Source: Armillaria gallica (Eukaryota > Basidiomycota > Agaricomycetes > Agaricales > Physalacriaceae). From it: DNA of 64,000 bases. The stretch covers positions 1,488,001-1,552,000 of the forward strand of contig JBANDB010000016.1 in the NCBI GenBank assembly GCA_037576215.1, read 5' to 3'. The first letter of the stretch is position 1. Each line of letters opens with the position of its first letter. Below are positions 33,716-44,762 of the stretch, piece after piece. The notes under the pieces were generated by a model. The model was not told the origin of the DNA. It was given only the letters and a program-made list of their open reading frames with translations, and made no database searches. A program made the translations under genes and the position numbers.

Positions 33716-35290
33716 GTTGGTTGGAGAGTGTCAAGTGTCGTAGCGGGAGAGAAATGAGGAAAGCTTAAACCTGGATTTCATGGGAAATTTGCATGTAGTT
33801 TTGCGTGCACAGCTAAATAGGGAATTTCTTTGAGTCAGAGTTTAGCTTGTAAGCTAAAAGAACAATAGATCTCACCATTAATATTACACGACAACAGAAA
33901 ATTACGATCTATCGTTGTACATCTAGAGGGCGCATGTCTCTCTCGACATCGCTCCTCTAGTACTATGACTTTGCGAAGGGTGGAGACAATCTAGTTCAGC
34001 GTCTAATATCTACAGCACTGGCGTGTGCTCAGCTCGCCTGTCTCTTTAGTGTTTGGTGTTCGAGCTCACATTGTCACCAAGCGAAGGTGCTGATCATTAA
34101 GTGTTGAGGTGCTTGTCTTTCCAGTCGCCGCTTGTTAACGTCTTGTTATTGTTCTCTTATAAGTTGTACGTATTCGTCGCTTATACCCGTGGCTTTTAGT
34201 TATAATCGTCGTATATAAGGACTGTACTTGTGTAGTATACGCCATCTCGTTTGCAACGGATATACAATGCCCATTCCTCTCGCTCATTTCGTGGTCCCGA
34301 GCCTCGCGATTCCAATATTTAGTTGGCGTAGTCGAGAGGAAATCAAGCAAGTCATTAGGCGAAGATCGCGGACATTGGCGGCTCCTTGCATTCTCATCGG
34401 GATGTACCGACTTACCGATGAGTCGAGACATGAAATGGAAATCGACGGATTGAAACGCTCTAGTAGATTTTGTGTCCTTTAGGAACGTACGGCAGTACGA
34501 AACGAGCCGGCCATGGAAAAGAGTCGCACGGTGTATTGGTACTGTAAAACACCACACATCGCTAAATTTGATGCTGTCGTGTATAAATAAATATAACGGT
34601 AGTCTGTATCCGATGCCAGGACACGATGGCTGTGATACTTCATACATGTACACCTGGTGCGCCAATGCCGAAATCAGTTACACGGCTGTGGGGCATTTCG
34701 TATCCTTTTCACAGCGTGCAAGGCGTAGGGCTATCAGCATCGTCGGCTATGATAGCATAGCTTCATTTATTGTGAGTTTCCAGACTATAGGATATCCGGG
34801 ACGCATGAACGTACTGCTCATCTCACCTCATCTCGTCACTGTTACATGGTACCTCTAGGCACGCCGGACGTAATCTGGTTTTCTTAAATGAGAATACGTT
34901 TCTTGAACTGAAAATACATTTGAACACAGGAATACTAGGTCTGGTTGTTCGAATGGCTCATCAACTGTCACCTGCGTCAAGACACGAGTATATATTTGAC
35001 TCTGTCTTCTCCTGGCACTTACTATCATACAATATTACCAGACTGACAGGTCGGATTGCGCATTGCCGAACGTGCGGGGAGCCCAGAAAGGTCACGAGAA
35101 GATTGTCTGTCTCTGTCGGTTGTACATGGAGACCGTGGCAGATGCATCGGGAAAGGTATAGCGTCCTATTTCTCGATGTGGTCACCCAAATTAACTTTCC
35201 ACAACTTGGACCTTTGTAAACAGCAGCCCAACCTTCGGCATCAGGAGTGAGAATTCCTTCGGTCATTTCTGAATACTCATATCTGTAGAC

Positions 35291-35360
35291 TCAGCCTCGC
35301 CGCGTTGAAGGGAAAGGGTCGGCAGAGATCCTAGACTCCGTACTAGGAAGGTGAGGCTGA
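35291..35360. other. conserved stem-loop (second copy 55616-55685)
   Basis: Bases 35291-35301 pair with 35350-35360 (11 bp, one G-U). Inside, CCTAG at 35330-35334 pairs with CTAGG at 35343-35347. Both stems are kept in the distal copy, although a few bases in the outer loop differ. It could be a structured RNA or a cruciform-forming site; the function is unknown. Confidence 0.35.
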
Positions 35361-35852
35361 ACTCGCAGGTCGTGTTTCTGGGCCGGAAGAGCAGCCTGGT
35401 CTTTTGAAATTTAATACCTGACTGTCATATCAGGGCTATATATGATAGCAAGAATCTTATTTGAACGTATATGTATCGATTTATAGAACAAAATTCGACT
35501 ACACTTTAATTTTCAATACAAAGACTAGTATTCATCAGTAATTCCAAGCCATAGTCCCAGCAGTTGTACAATAGTCAACACCATCCTAGTCAACGTCGAT
35601 TACAATGGGCGAATCCTTACTGCCAACACCCTTCAATGGAGGATATACATTATTCCCGATGAGGTCCATTGGGATTTTGCGGTGCAGGGATTTTTCTCGC
35701 CGCCCGAGCGGTCAGGAGTCTATCACGCACTCAGAAGGATGAGTGATATATGATACGATTGACATACCTCTGGGACTTCTTCGTGACGATCTGTAACGCT
35801 GCGTGTCGAGTGGACCTGTCATAGGCCGTTTTCCTTTTCTCCACATACTGAG

Positions 35853-36967
35853 CTATAAGTTTGGAAGACGGAGATAGTTCTCGGACCGGGAAGTGGCAAA
35901 TTCTTTGTCTTCATTACCCTTGGAGGACGGCGACTTCTCTTTGTCGACTTCACCACGCTTCTTCCGGACCCTCTGCCCGGGAACTGGACGGTAACCACGA
36001 ATGGGGACCATTGCACGCAATGTACGTCTAAGGGGAACACTAGGTTTAGGTGCGCTAGATTTCGACATCGGAGGTCGACGTCCTAGGACTGGAAAGTGAG
36101 GTCGATGCGTGAACGGGGTTCCCGTCTGGACGGAAGGTTGGCCATAAGCGGCGAAGGGATTTGTAATGGAAAATCCCGTGTCTGGGGAGAATATGTTGCT
36201 GCTTGGGATTCTTGTAGGAGGTGAAGTCGGGGCATATATTGAGGTTATCTGTAATGTTTTCGCTGGAACATCGACATCCTCCGCCGAAGAGTTGGCCTGA
36301 ACATATGAGGGTGTGCCACCCGTGTCGAAGAGAGGGGTTTTATCTGCAGGATACACGGCAGGTTCCCACGTAAGATTGTACGGTACTTTCGAAGTTGGAC
36401 GTAGAACTCCTCTAGTACCCTCTGGTTCCGATCTACCCATGTCGTCGTCAAAGTTTCGCGCAGAGAAAATGTAAAGACGTACTGTTGCATATCCCTCTTA
36501 GGAAGGAGTGGTTTGTTCTCGGCGACTGGCTCCGCAAATGCATTATAGCTCTGTCCTTCACGTCGCTGATAGGTTGCAATCTCACTTCCACTATTCTTCC
36601 CTGCCATAGGGGTTTCTGCCACGACGGGGTGTCTGGCTTGGAGATAGTTTCGGCAAATAAAATTTACAAACTTGGTTAATATGCACATCATCATGTTCTG
36701 GCGGTTCCATCGATGCGTCGTTCATTGAGTGATATCCAAGGCGGATATAATGGTACTAGGAGACAGGTTCAACGCGTCAAAATATTTATTATGATTCTTA
36801 ATATCGCAAGTCAAGGAGGAAGAGCTTACATAACGTTCTCTAACTCTCTGATACAGAGCCGGTTTAAAGAACCGCCGGGAATATCCGCGGTAAACGTGAC
36901 CATTATTCAATCCCGAATTTGGAAGCAAATAGCCGGCATACATCCGAGCCGGCAAGCACTGACCCAT
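35853..36967 (-). CDS. unknown four-exon gene, spacer copy (about 307 aa)
   Basis: Exons are 36967-36830, 36755-36668, 36600-36483 and 36432-35853. The introns are 74, 67 and 50 nt, with donors GTAAGC, GTAAAT and GTACGT. The lengths total 924 nt, or 308 codons. The N-terminal third is tyrosine-rich (RMYAGYLLPNSGLNNG, ALYQRVRERYYHYIRLGYHS). A linker with EPPEHDDVHINQ and NKPLLPKRDMQQ follows. A long proline/serine-rich region contains a PTSPPTRIPSSN stretch, and the basic tail is GQRVRKKRGEVDKEKSPS. The frame is open upstream of the ATG, so another exon may exist. No family is recognised. The disordered, basic tail suggests a nuclear or scaffolding role, which is only a guess. Confidence 0.55.
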
Positions 36968-37699
36968 GCCGAGCCCGGTACCTGCATTGTGCTTTTGGAC
37001 ATATGTGAAAGGTTTTGAATAGGTAGGTGAGCTTTATCGGTATTTATCTTTTGAACCTGAATAAAGAGCCAGCATGTTTCCTTCTCAAAAGCAGCGACGA
37101 AGTGTTACGGCAACAACCGCAAGCCGTCCAGCATTTCGGCGGCAATGCCTGAATTATTACTTGCCTCGCGCGCTGGCGAGCCGCGATGCACCTGCTTTAT
37201 GGAGCCAAGTATTCATTAATTTCTTTCCATAACTCACGAAGTAGTTTCATATTCTACAACAACATAAAGTACATTTACTAGAAGGAAAGCTTATATAAGA
37301 GTTGCAAACGCCCAAGGCCTATTAGACGTCCAATAAGCGCCCACAGATGCCCCCGGCGGGCCTTCAAATACGGCGCTATCAAACAATAACAAGCTTTTAG
37401 GTAAGCCTTTCTTCTTTGCTTTCGTACTGCATCTCGTATTGATATAGATATTGGGCGCGCAACGGTAACTTCGGTCAATGTCTCTCGTACTTAGTAGTAT
37501 GTCAATGAAACAAGCTGTGTTTTTCAAAATCTTGAAAGACTGCACACGTACGGCCTGCAATAATCTAACCCGAATCTACTAGAGGTCACATGTGAAGTTC
37601 ACGAGACTTACTCGACGCCAAGCACTGCCAATTGTTATATATACTATTCGATGGTACCCTGTTTTCATGAAATGAATACATGGCTAACGGTCGCAATAG

Positions 37700-38560
37700 T
37701 CCATCTTTGTAGACCTCGAGGCTGGTGTAGATACTGTCCAAGATATCGAATCCTCGTCCGAAGGCGAGGAAAGTTTCATTGCAGATTGGGAGGAGGATTA
37801 CTCGGACGATGCAGCGGAGTCGAGGGCCGTCAGCTTGCCTCCTGTTCCTTCCACACAAGAGGAAGATCATGCATGGAATGGCTTGCTGGAGAGAGCGAAG
37901 ACGCGCGCGAACGTGAAGGAAAGCATGCTGGTCTGTGAGGGAAGCTACGATTTCCGTCTTTTGGATGATACACCCGGACTTTGGGTTCTATTATGTGTTG
38001 TAAGTGATGATTTGTCTCCATTTCTTCATTCCTGATGCTTTTTTGAAGCCTGCTTGGGAAGACATTAATATTGTCGTCTTTCACATTGGCTGAAGTGCGT
38101 CTGGAGCACGGTATCAAAGCTGCCTTTAATATGCCTCACATCGACAAACAAGTCTGGCTTGAGGCAGAGATGTCGTCGGCATTCAAGACATGGCTCGTTG
38201 GTATCCCAGGCGTGGCGCGCCGAAACCAGCAGGTACAACTGCATGTCATTTCATCAGACACAAGCCGGCGTGCACTACGATCCGCCTCGTCGTCGCTTCC
38301 CATAGTGAATGGAGCGTGGGTCAAACTTCGCCATGGCCAGTTCAAAGGCGAAGTGGGGATGGTGGCCAAGGTATACCCTTGGGGATGCAAGGCACTGTTG
38401 TAGGGATGGGCTGATCTGGATTCGTCCATACTGTGGGTGAAGACGGGTTGCAGGTTCAATTTACAGAAGGCTTATTTGCAGTCCGATGGGCTGGTATATG
38501 CAAAGAGTTCAAAGAGGGACAGTAAGTCCTGAGCACAGAGGGTGCACCTACAGATAGATG
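37700..38560 (+). pseudogene. Spt5-like (NGN-KOW) gene relic, spacer copy
   Basis: Spt5 binds RNA polymerase II as an elongation factor. Here an acidic N-terminal region (GEESFIADWEEDYSDD) leads to an NGN-like start (PGLWVLLCV). A GTAAGT..GAAG intron follows, then LEHGIKAAFNM, GIPGVARRNQQVQLH and a KOW-like NGAWVKLRHGQFKG. Remnants (LQVQFTEGLFAVRWAGICKEF) continue to about 38560. The frame shifts between the two parts of the NGN segment near 38095, and stops follow the KOW motif. Short, decayed Spt5-like copies are common in mushroom genomes. The essential Spt5 gene would be much longer. Confidence 0.6.
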
Positions 38561-39728
38561 GTCTGGATAGATACAGGCGATCGAGGGGAGTCGTTTACGT
38601 TTGATTTCCGGCTCCAACGGCGATGAAATTGAGGTACACCGTATACTGTTGAGTTGCCTACTCTAAACTGACAGCATTTATAAATGCGCGGCGTACACCC
38701 AAACACTCGGTGGAATGTGCTTTACCTCGTTCACATCTTCTTCGATTCCCACGTCGACACCTGCTGTACCATAGAAAGGGACGAAAGTTTTAGTGACCGC
38801 ACGACGCCATCCCTGGCATGAAAGACCGGAGACGTGATAGACGTCAACATCAGGACAGATCCGCATCACATTCGGCCAATCTTACAGGTGGTATTTTTAC
38901 AGTACCAATACACTGTGCGACTCTTTTCCATGGCCGGCTCGTTTCGTACTGCCGTACGTTCCTAAAGGACACAAAATCTACTAGAGCGTTTCAATCCGTC
39001 GATTTCCATTTCATGTCTCGACTCATCGGTAAGTCGGTACATCCCGATGAGAATGCAAGGAGCCGCCAATGTCCGCGATCTTCGCCTAATGACTTGCTTG
39101 ATTTCCTCTCGACTACGCCAACTAAATATTGGAATCGCGAGGCTCGGGACCACGAAATGAGCGAGAGGAATGGGCATTGTATATCCGTTGCAAACGAGAT
39201 GGCGTATACTACACAAGTACAGTCCTTATATACGACGATTATAACTAAAAGCCACGGGTATAAGCGACGAATACGTACAACTTATAAGAGAACAATAACA
39301 AGACGTTAACAAGCGGCGACTGGAAAGACAAGCACCTCAACACTTAATGATCAGCACCTTCGCTTGGTGACAATGTGAGCTCGAACACCAAACACTAAAG
39401 AGACAGGCGAGCTGAGCACACGCCAGTGCTGTAGATATTAGACGCTGAACTAGATTGTCTCCACCCTTCGCAAAGTCATAGTACTAGAGGAGCGATGTCG
39501 AGAGAGACATGCGCCCTCTAGATGTACAACGATAGATCGTAATTTTCTGTTGTCGTGTAATATTAATGGTGAGATCTATTGTTCTTTTAGCTTACAAGCT
39601 AAACTCTGACTCAAAGAAATTCCCTATTTAGCTGTGCACGCAAAACTACATGCAAATTTCCCATGAAATCCAGGTTTAAGCTTTCCTCATTTCTCTCCCG
39701 CTACGACACTTGACACTCTCCAACCAAC

Positions 39729-41243
39729 ATGATCACTCCCTCCAAATTTTACAAGCTCTCCCAAACCTATCTGCATCTCACGACTTCCAACTACAGTCCC
39801 CTCGACTGCGAGTCTGAAGAGATTGAACACTTGCTCGGGGAAGCCCAGACTACAATGGAGGGGTTGAGACATCAACTCGCATTGGACGACGACGAAATGG
39901 AAAGACTTATCATCGCCTGGCATGACGATGACTGTTCGCAAGCGACGGAGGGAAAGTATTCGGCTTTGCGCGAGGTGTACAACTTCATCAAGCACCACCG
40001 ACCTGTCCTGGCTGCGGTTCGACGGCTGCCACCCGAGATCATTGGCGAGATACTTCTTTACACTCTATCATGGGACGACTGGATGTTCTACCATCGGGTC
40101 CACAACACTCGCCTAGGGCCCTGGAGCTACAGTCGTGTGTCCCGTCTTTGGCACACCGTTGCACTCTTTCTGAGCCAGCTTTGGTCCGAGTTCAGTTTCA
40201 ATGAAATCGACGCCGCCGCATGTTGTGAACCACCAGTTTCAACGTTGAAGCTTTGGTTGGATCGATCGGGAGATGCTCCTTTACGGATTTATGGTGAAGT
40301 CGGGGGTGACGCGACTGTTCCGCGCTATGAGGCTATGGCCCGGTTGATTGTATCTCAATGTCATCGATGGGAGATTTTCATATGGGAAGAAGCTCCTTAC
40401 AAGCGTGCGCCTGCGGCTGCAGGTGATGTCCGTGATACTCAGACGGTCGAAGAAGACGCTGCTCCTTGCCGACAGGAATTTCTTCCTGAGGATATCTGGG
40501 ATGGCGCAGACGCAGAACATGTCCTGGCCCGGCCCCAGCTGCGCCAATTTCACGCTGGGGGCACGGTGAAGAGCAATCCATTCCGACTTCTGCAATCCGC
40601 TCCGAATCTTACGACACTTTCTCTGGGGCTGGACATCCCTTCACACTTTCTCCCCGCCACCCTGGTTGTGCATACCAGGCTTCGTTTGCTTGATGTCGCC
40701 TGGAGCGCATCGAAATTTATCGATCATTTAACATTGACACAGCTAGAGAAATTTGCCGTCACTCCTTCGGCTGTTTCCAAAGTCGTCGCCTTCCTGAGTC
40801 GCTCGGGGAGTACGCTCGAGGCGTTGTATATCCGCGATCCGGTTCCTTTAGGTGGTCATTTGAGTCCAATTCTAAACATGGTGCCTAGCTTGAAGAGCCT
40901 TTCGTTGGAGTGGGCCTCGGATGTTGTCCCAGGACCGGGATATGCCGATAATCATGTGTCTATTCTTGACAAACTTAGTGTCGTTAAGGAAGGTCAACCT
41001 GTCCTCCTTCCGTCGCTCCAATCCCTTTCGATCGAGATTGATGAAAGTTTCCAACCACAGCGTCTGCTGCGCATGCTGCAGTTGCGCAGCCGTCCTTCTA
41101 GATGTGGGAAAAATAGCTGCCAGTTGTTGAAGAACGTGGAGTTGAAGGGGAAAAATGAGGAGATTTCACTTGCGAGAGTGAAATCCTATGTCTTAGCGCA
41201 CGAGAAAGACTTGGGTTCATGGGTTCAGATATCTTTCCTGTAG
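39729..41243 (+). CDS. F-box protein (single exon, 504 aa), right-arm copy
   Basis: F-box proteins link substrates to SCF (Skp1-Cullin-F-box) ubiquitin ligases. The F-box lies at about residues 98-140, with RRLPPEIIGEILLYTLSWDDW and then SRVSRLWHTVALFLSQLW, the usual mushroom pattern. A coiled N-terminal region (LLGEAQTTMEGLRHQLALDDD) precedes it. The remainder has spaced leucine-rich segments (NLTTLSLGLDIP, LRLLDVAWSAS, LKSLSLEWASD, LQSLSIEIDE) typical of irregular LRR substrate-binding halves. The frame is complete and intron-free, as often seen in this family. The left-arm copy is frameshifted, so this is probably the only functional one. The substrate is unknown. Confidence 0.85.
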   Translation: MITPSKFYKLSQTYLHLTTSNYSPLDCESEEIEHLLGEAQTTMEGLRHQLALDDDEMERLIIAWHDDDCSQATEGKYSALREVYNFIKHHRPVLAAVRRLPPEIIGEILLYTLSWDDWMFYHRVHNTRLGPWSYSRVSRLWHTVALFLSQLWSEFSFNEIDAAACCEPPVSTLKLWLDRSGDAPLRIYGEVGGDATVPRYEAMARLIVSQCHRWEIFIWEEAPYKRAPAAAGDVRDTQTVEEDAAPCRQEFLPEDIWDGADAEHVLARPQLRQFHAGGTVKSNPFRLLQSAPNLTTLSLGLDIPSHFLPATLVVHTRLRLLDVAWSASKFIDHLTLTQLEKFAVTPSAVSKVVAFLSRSGSTLEALYIRDPVPLGGHLSPILNMVPSLKSLSLEWASDVVPGPGYADNHVSILDKLSVVKEGQPVLLPSLQSLSIEIDESFQPQRLLRMLQLRSRPSRCGKNSCQLLKNVELKGKNEEISLARVKSYVLAHEKDLGSWVQISFL

Positions 41244-42016
41244 ATCTAGATTAATATTACCATCCTCATTATTATTATCATCGCACGGTATCACTTGGAC
41301 ACGCCGAACGCAAGTAGACAAAATGTCGTGCTACGGTACCCCTCCGGTGATCACCATCCGTACTAGACTTATAAGGAAACCCAGCCGCAAACGTCCCGAC
41401 TGCTCCAATTCCAACCTGGACAACGTCGCGGGGCTACACTAGCGAGATCAGAAAATGATTCTCAACTTATCTCATGCTATTCCAATGGACGTTCCAGGAA
41501 TACATATATTTTTGAAAGCCGAAACTTAGTGACAGAGCAAAGTTATACCCGGAACCATCGAGGTACCAAAGTGATAACTACTAGTAGTTGTTAGATGGTA
41601 TGCGCCATAGAACACTGTCTGGAAGATGTTGTCATAGTTGTGAAGCTCTATAGTACTAGGGCTCATGCACGAACCCGACTTAAAAACATTTAACACTATT
41701 CGGTGGCAGTGTTTCATCTCTTGCGCTCCGTCTTTGTTCCGTCTGTATACCTCCCGCCTTCCTTCCTCTGTGAAAGGTCGATTCATTGTGATCGGCATGA
41801 CGGGCCGAATATCCGATCACTCGGTTACCTCCTCTGTTACCCCATAAAGAATCAAAAGAATCGAACAGAAGGCATCCTCGGTGTGATCACCAAACTGACA
41901 AAGGGGATGAATAGAACTTCTCTTATGGAGCCATTGTCGTGTCGACTACAGGTGGCACAAAATAATGTGCCATTGTACAAGAAAACGTCTGTTTCGTACT
42001 GTGTGGCTCTCATCAT

Positions 42017-42032
42017 GTACATATATAAGTAC
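42017..42032 (+). promoter_or_regulatory. TATA element before the 173-aa ORF (right arm)
   Basis: ACATATATAAGTAC lies about 85-95 nt before the ATG at 42112. The same sequence is present in the left arm. Confidence 0.35.
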
Positions 42033-42111
42033 ACCAGGAAAATGTAGATATCCATCACCCTATCGGTACACCACCACTTCTACCCACACCACACTATTTT
42101 CTTCCTTCGAT

Positions 42112-42633
42112 ATGGCCAAAACGCACAAACAAAAACAAAAATGTGTACATGTACAGCACGAACGACCAGAGAAACGAGAAGAACGAGAGCAAGAACGCGA
42201 GTCAAAACAGGAGGACGGTGGAAGACACGTACGTCGAATTCGAAACCATCGGTACCAGGACGACGCGACTCTGGCTCGCTTGATTGCCTCTATTGACCCC
42301 GACCAGGTCCAAGACGTGTACGGGTCTGACGAAGGTGTTGATGGGTCGCGATCTGACCTCGATGACAACCGGTTCGACGGTGTTGATTGTATCGACGACT
42401 TTGACTTGTTCTACGAATTGCAAGATGGTGATGGGCAAAAAGCCCTCGACGATGATCAAGCCTTGGCTATAGCTAGTCAAACCACCAGCACAACTGGCCC
42501 GGTCTACGCAACCGCTTACCAGATCATCGTCGCCACCAACACCGCCGCTCCCAGTGATAGACGCGTATGGAAAGTAGCCCAGTACGGAGTCAAGACGAGT
42601 ATTTCCAAGGGTCGGAAAAACGTCTCAGCCTAG
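42112..42633 (+). CDS. unknown 173-aa charged protein, right-arm copy
   Basis: Same protein as at 30811-31332. It lies about 870 bp downstream of the F-box gene, in the same direction. Regions in order are a K/R/E-rich head, a short helix, an acidic centre and a basic tail (KTSISKGRKNVSA). No cysteine pattern, signal peptide or membrane segment is visible. Third-position usage looks coding (C/G-rich), and both copies are intact, but with no diverged homologue in view coding status rests on frame length. Confidence 0.5.
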   Translation: MAKTHKQKQKCVHVQHERPEKREEREQERESKQEDGGRHVRRIRNHRYQDDATLARLIASIDPDQVQDVYGSDEGVDGSRSDLDDNRFDGVDCIDDFDLFYELQDGDGQKALDDDQALAIASQTTSTTGPVYATAYQIIVATNTAAPSDRRVWKVAQYGVKTSISKGRKNVSA

Positions 42634-43154
42634 GTGTGATAGCTCCACATCCCAAACCCACTTTTGCCCAAGCTACACTGGTAAGCACCATTCCGCTATC
42701 CAGAAACCTCTGTTCAAATCCCGCTAAAGTACTAGCCTAGGCCTCTAGATCTCCCATTCTATCTTTCTTGCACTTGCTCTTCGTCGTATCCCGCCGATCA
42801 AGGCATCTATCAATTCTATATCGGGATGGACTTTCGTATACTCAGCCACCATTACATTGTTACTCGTCATTGTACTCCCCCATTCATCGTTTCGTAGTAT
42901 TAGTACGCATATTCACTTATGGATCTTCGGGCTTGTCGGTCAACGCGAATAGAACTTCCTAAATTGGAGTATTTCTTTTTTAGGGCAGCCATCTGCTTGG
43001 ATCATGTTCTCGTCTTAGTCTCATGATCTTTTCTTTTGGAAGCCATCAAACACCCAGGTGCCACTACTACTATGTTTATTATGCAAGGATCAAGTGCTCA
43101 CGATCAAGATGCGGGAATCGGTGTAGCCAGTGGAATGTATCTTTTTATGGGTGG

Positions 43155-43250
43155 ACCGTGAATTTTACGCCTGTCTTCAACGTAGCAGACAAGGAATTCG
43201 TGACACGCGTTCCTAGGACCCCTTTTTCGGTACTCCATCTAGTTTGAAAC
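43155..43250 (+). repeat. short segment shared with 59264-59355
   Basis: About 90 bp match in the same orientation. In one plus-strand frame both copies read NFTPVFNV.DKE.VTR.P.T..SVLHL, with mostly substitutions and no early frameshift. It may be a fragment of a coding exon from an unknown family. A stop follows soon after in this copy. Confidence 0.5.
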
Positions 43251-44582
43251 CATCAAAAAATCCATCACGTTTGAAACGCGGAAGAATGGAAGAGAGAAAG
43301 AAACGAGTATGGACACAACGACTAGATAAGTGTGGAAGGCAAAGTCGCAATCGATGTCGAGTTCAAACGGGCCGGGGATGTATCCCGGGTACCTTCCTCT
43401 TCAACGTATACTCTCATCTCCTTCCACACTCTTTTGGCGTTGCGCACACTCGGCTAACTGCAGGATGTTAATTCAATTTCTGGTTTTCGCGCGCTAACAT
43501 GTTCCATTGTATTCCACCTCAGACTCTGTGGTAACACCTTGTAACAGCTACGGCGTTCTTCGGGAACAGATGGATTACGTTCATGATCATTCAAACTCGC
43601 TACTCGGTCCTTTGTCTGCGTCACGAACATACACAGTACTAATGGCGAATTTCACTTCAAGATCATGTTCAACTAGGAGTTTTCGTTCTGACTTTGGTAT
43701 ATCTGTTGCCTCATGGGTAGGATCGAAGCCTAGGCTGTGCATTACTACGAGAAATGTATGGTTGAACGGCGGTATGCGTATTTGGCGGAGGACGTACCCC
43801 AATAACTCGAGTCTTGACATCAAATTCGGTGTGGATCAGGAAATGAGCACCGTTTCCTTTGTGGCTACGCGAAAATGGGTGCAATCTTATTTTTCTCACA
43901 GTTATTGCGGTAACACACATTCTAGATCTGATAGTTTGACTACTGCTAGAATGTACATGTCTACTTTCGAAATCAAATCCACGCCTTCTGCACTGTTCAA
44001 AACATAGGAGATCAAACAAGCTCACTCACCAGATGGAACCCAAAGTGAAACGCATCGCCGTAACGGACATGCCCCTGCGAACATTGATAGCGGGGAATCA
44101 ACATCCCTCGGGCCCGTTCTCTACACGCTGGTCCTGACTTGGATCTGCAAATCTCCCTGCTGAAACTTACGGCACCGCATCTCCCGCCAGTCGTCAAGCC
44201 GCCATCATGCTGGAAGTCGTCCGGCGTGTAATTTATCCCTTTCCCATTTTCCATGATATTGGTTTCCGATACCAAGTTGCGAGATCGTCTTCCAGTGATC
44301 GCGCTTCGTCGACTAGCTATGATACTTCCTCATCAGGCATGATCATTTCGAAAGATCTCGTTGGAGACCTTGGGACGGCCCGGCTCCTGCCCTTGACTGG
44401 CCCATTCATCCTCTTTCCACGGATCGAAAGGATATATATATGCTGGTAAAAAGCGGTGGTTGGTGAATCGGAAAAATAAACAGTCATCCGCGTCCTCTTC
44501 AGTGATAGGGTTATCCAGAAGTCAGGGCTCGTCGTCGTCGTCATCTTCGGAAGAGTCTGTATGTATTTGCAAATTTTGCGGA

Positions 44583-44762
44583 GTCGGTTCAGAGAGCTGT
44601 ACAGAGCCCTCGTGGTTTCGAAAAGACAAGTTTATTCGTGATATCTTTACAAGCTGTACATGTTATATTTAGCAGCGGTGATCCGGGCCTCGCTCTTCTT
44701 CGAGTTCACTTTGTACATGTACAGTAGCCAGTAGCTCCGCTACATACACAGTACGGTAGTTA
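44583..44762. repeat. dispersed repeat (second copy 50908-51085)
   Basis: About 175 bp match in the same orientation with roughly a dozen differences. Shared cores include CGTGGTTTCGAAAA, GCCTCGCTCTTCTTCGAG and GTAGCTCCGCTACATACACA (written here without the flanking match). It contains TGTACATGTACA. It could be a small non-autonomous element or solo-LTR-like remnant. Confidence 0.7.

Larger units (their letters stand above)
30447..34549 (-). repeat. left arm of a 4.1-kb inverted repeat
   Basis: It is the reverse complement of 38895-42996. Paired coordinates sum to 73444 over nearly the whole length. By eye I find four differences: a homopolymer indel near 30560, a substitution at 31841, a one-base indel near 32018 and a one-base indel at 32637-32639. 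There is also one substitution near the inner edge. The outer break is after GCAGATGGC and the inner break is next to TTTTACAGTACCAAT. Confidence 0.92.
34550..38894. repeat. spacer of the inverted repeat; recurs directly at 54.7-58.7 kb
   Basis: From about 34405 to 38362 this matches about 54688-58683 in the same orientation. The offset is about 20280 at the left and 20325 over most of the length. Divergence is low in the middle and higher at the left edge. It carries a spliced unknown gene and an Spt5-like relic. 38363-38894 has no counterpart in the distal copy. Confidence 0.88.
38895..42996 (+). repeat. right arm of the 4.1-kb inverted repeat
   Basis: It is the mirror of 30447-34549. The inner edge begins TTTTACAGTACCAAT and the outer edge ends CCATCTGC, after which the two flanks are unrelated. 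This arm keeps the F-box frame intact. It lacks one base of the left arm near 41426. Confidence 0.92.

Noticed and set aside
34135..34665. 176-codon minus-strand frame at the arm/spacer border (mirrored at 38818-39309)
   Set aside because: It crosses the inner arm boundary, so its ends differ between copies. The partial distal copy diverges without coding constraint, and no motif is present.
30447..42996. Palindrome as a classical DNA transposon with terminal inverted repeats
   Set aside because: No transposase is present in the arms or spacer. The arms contain whole genes, and the outer ends differ between copies.
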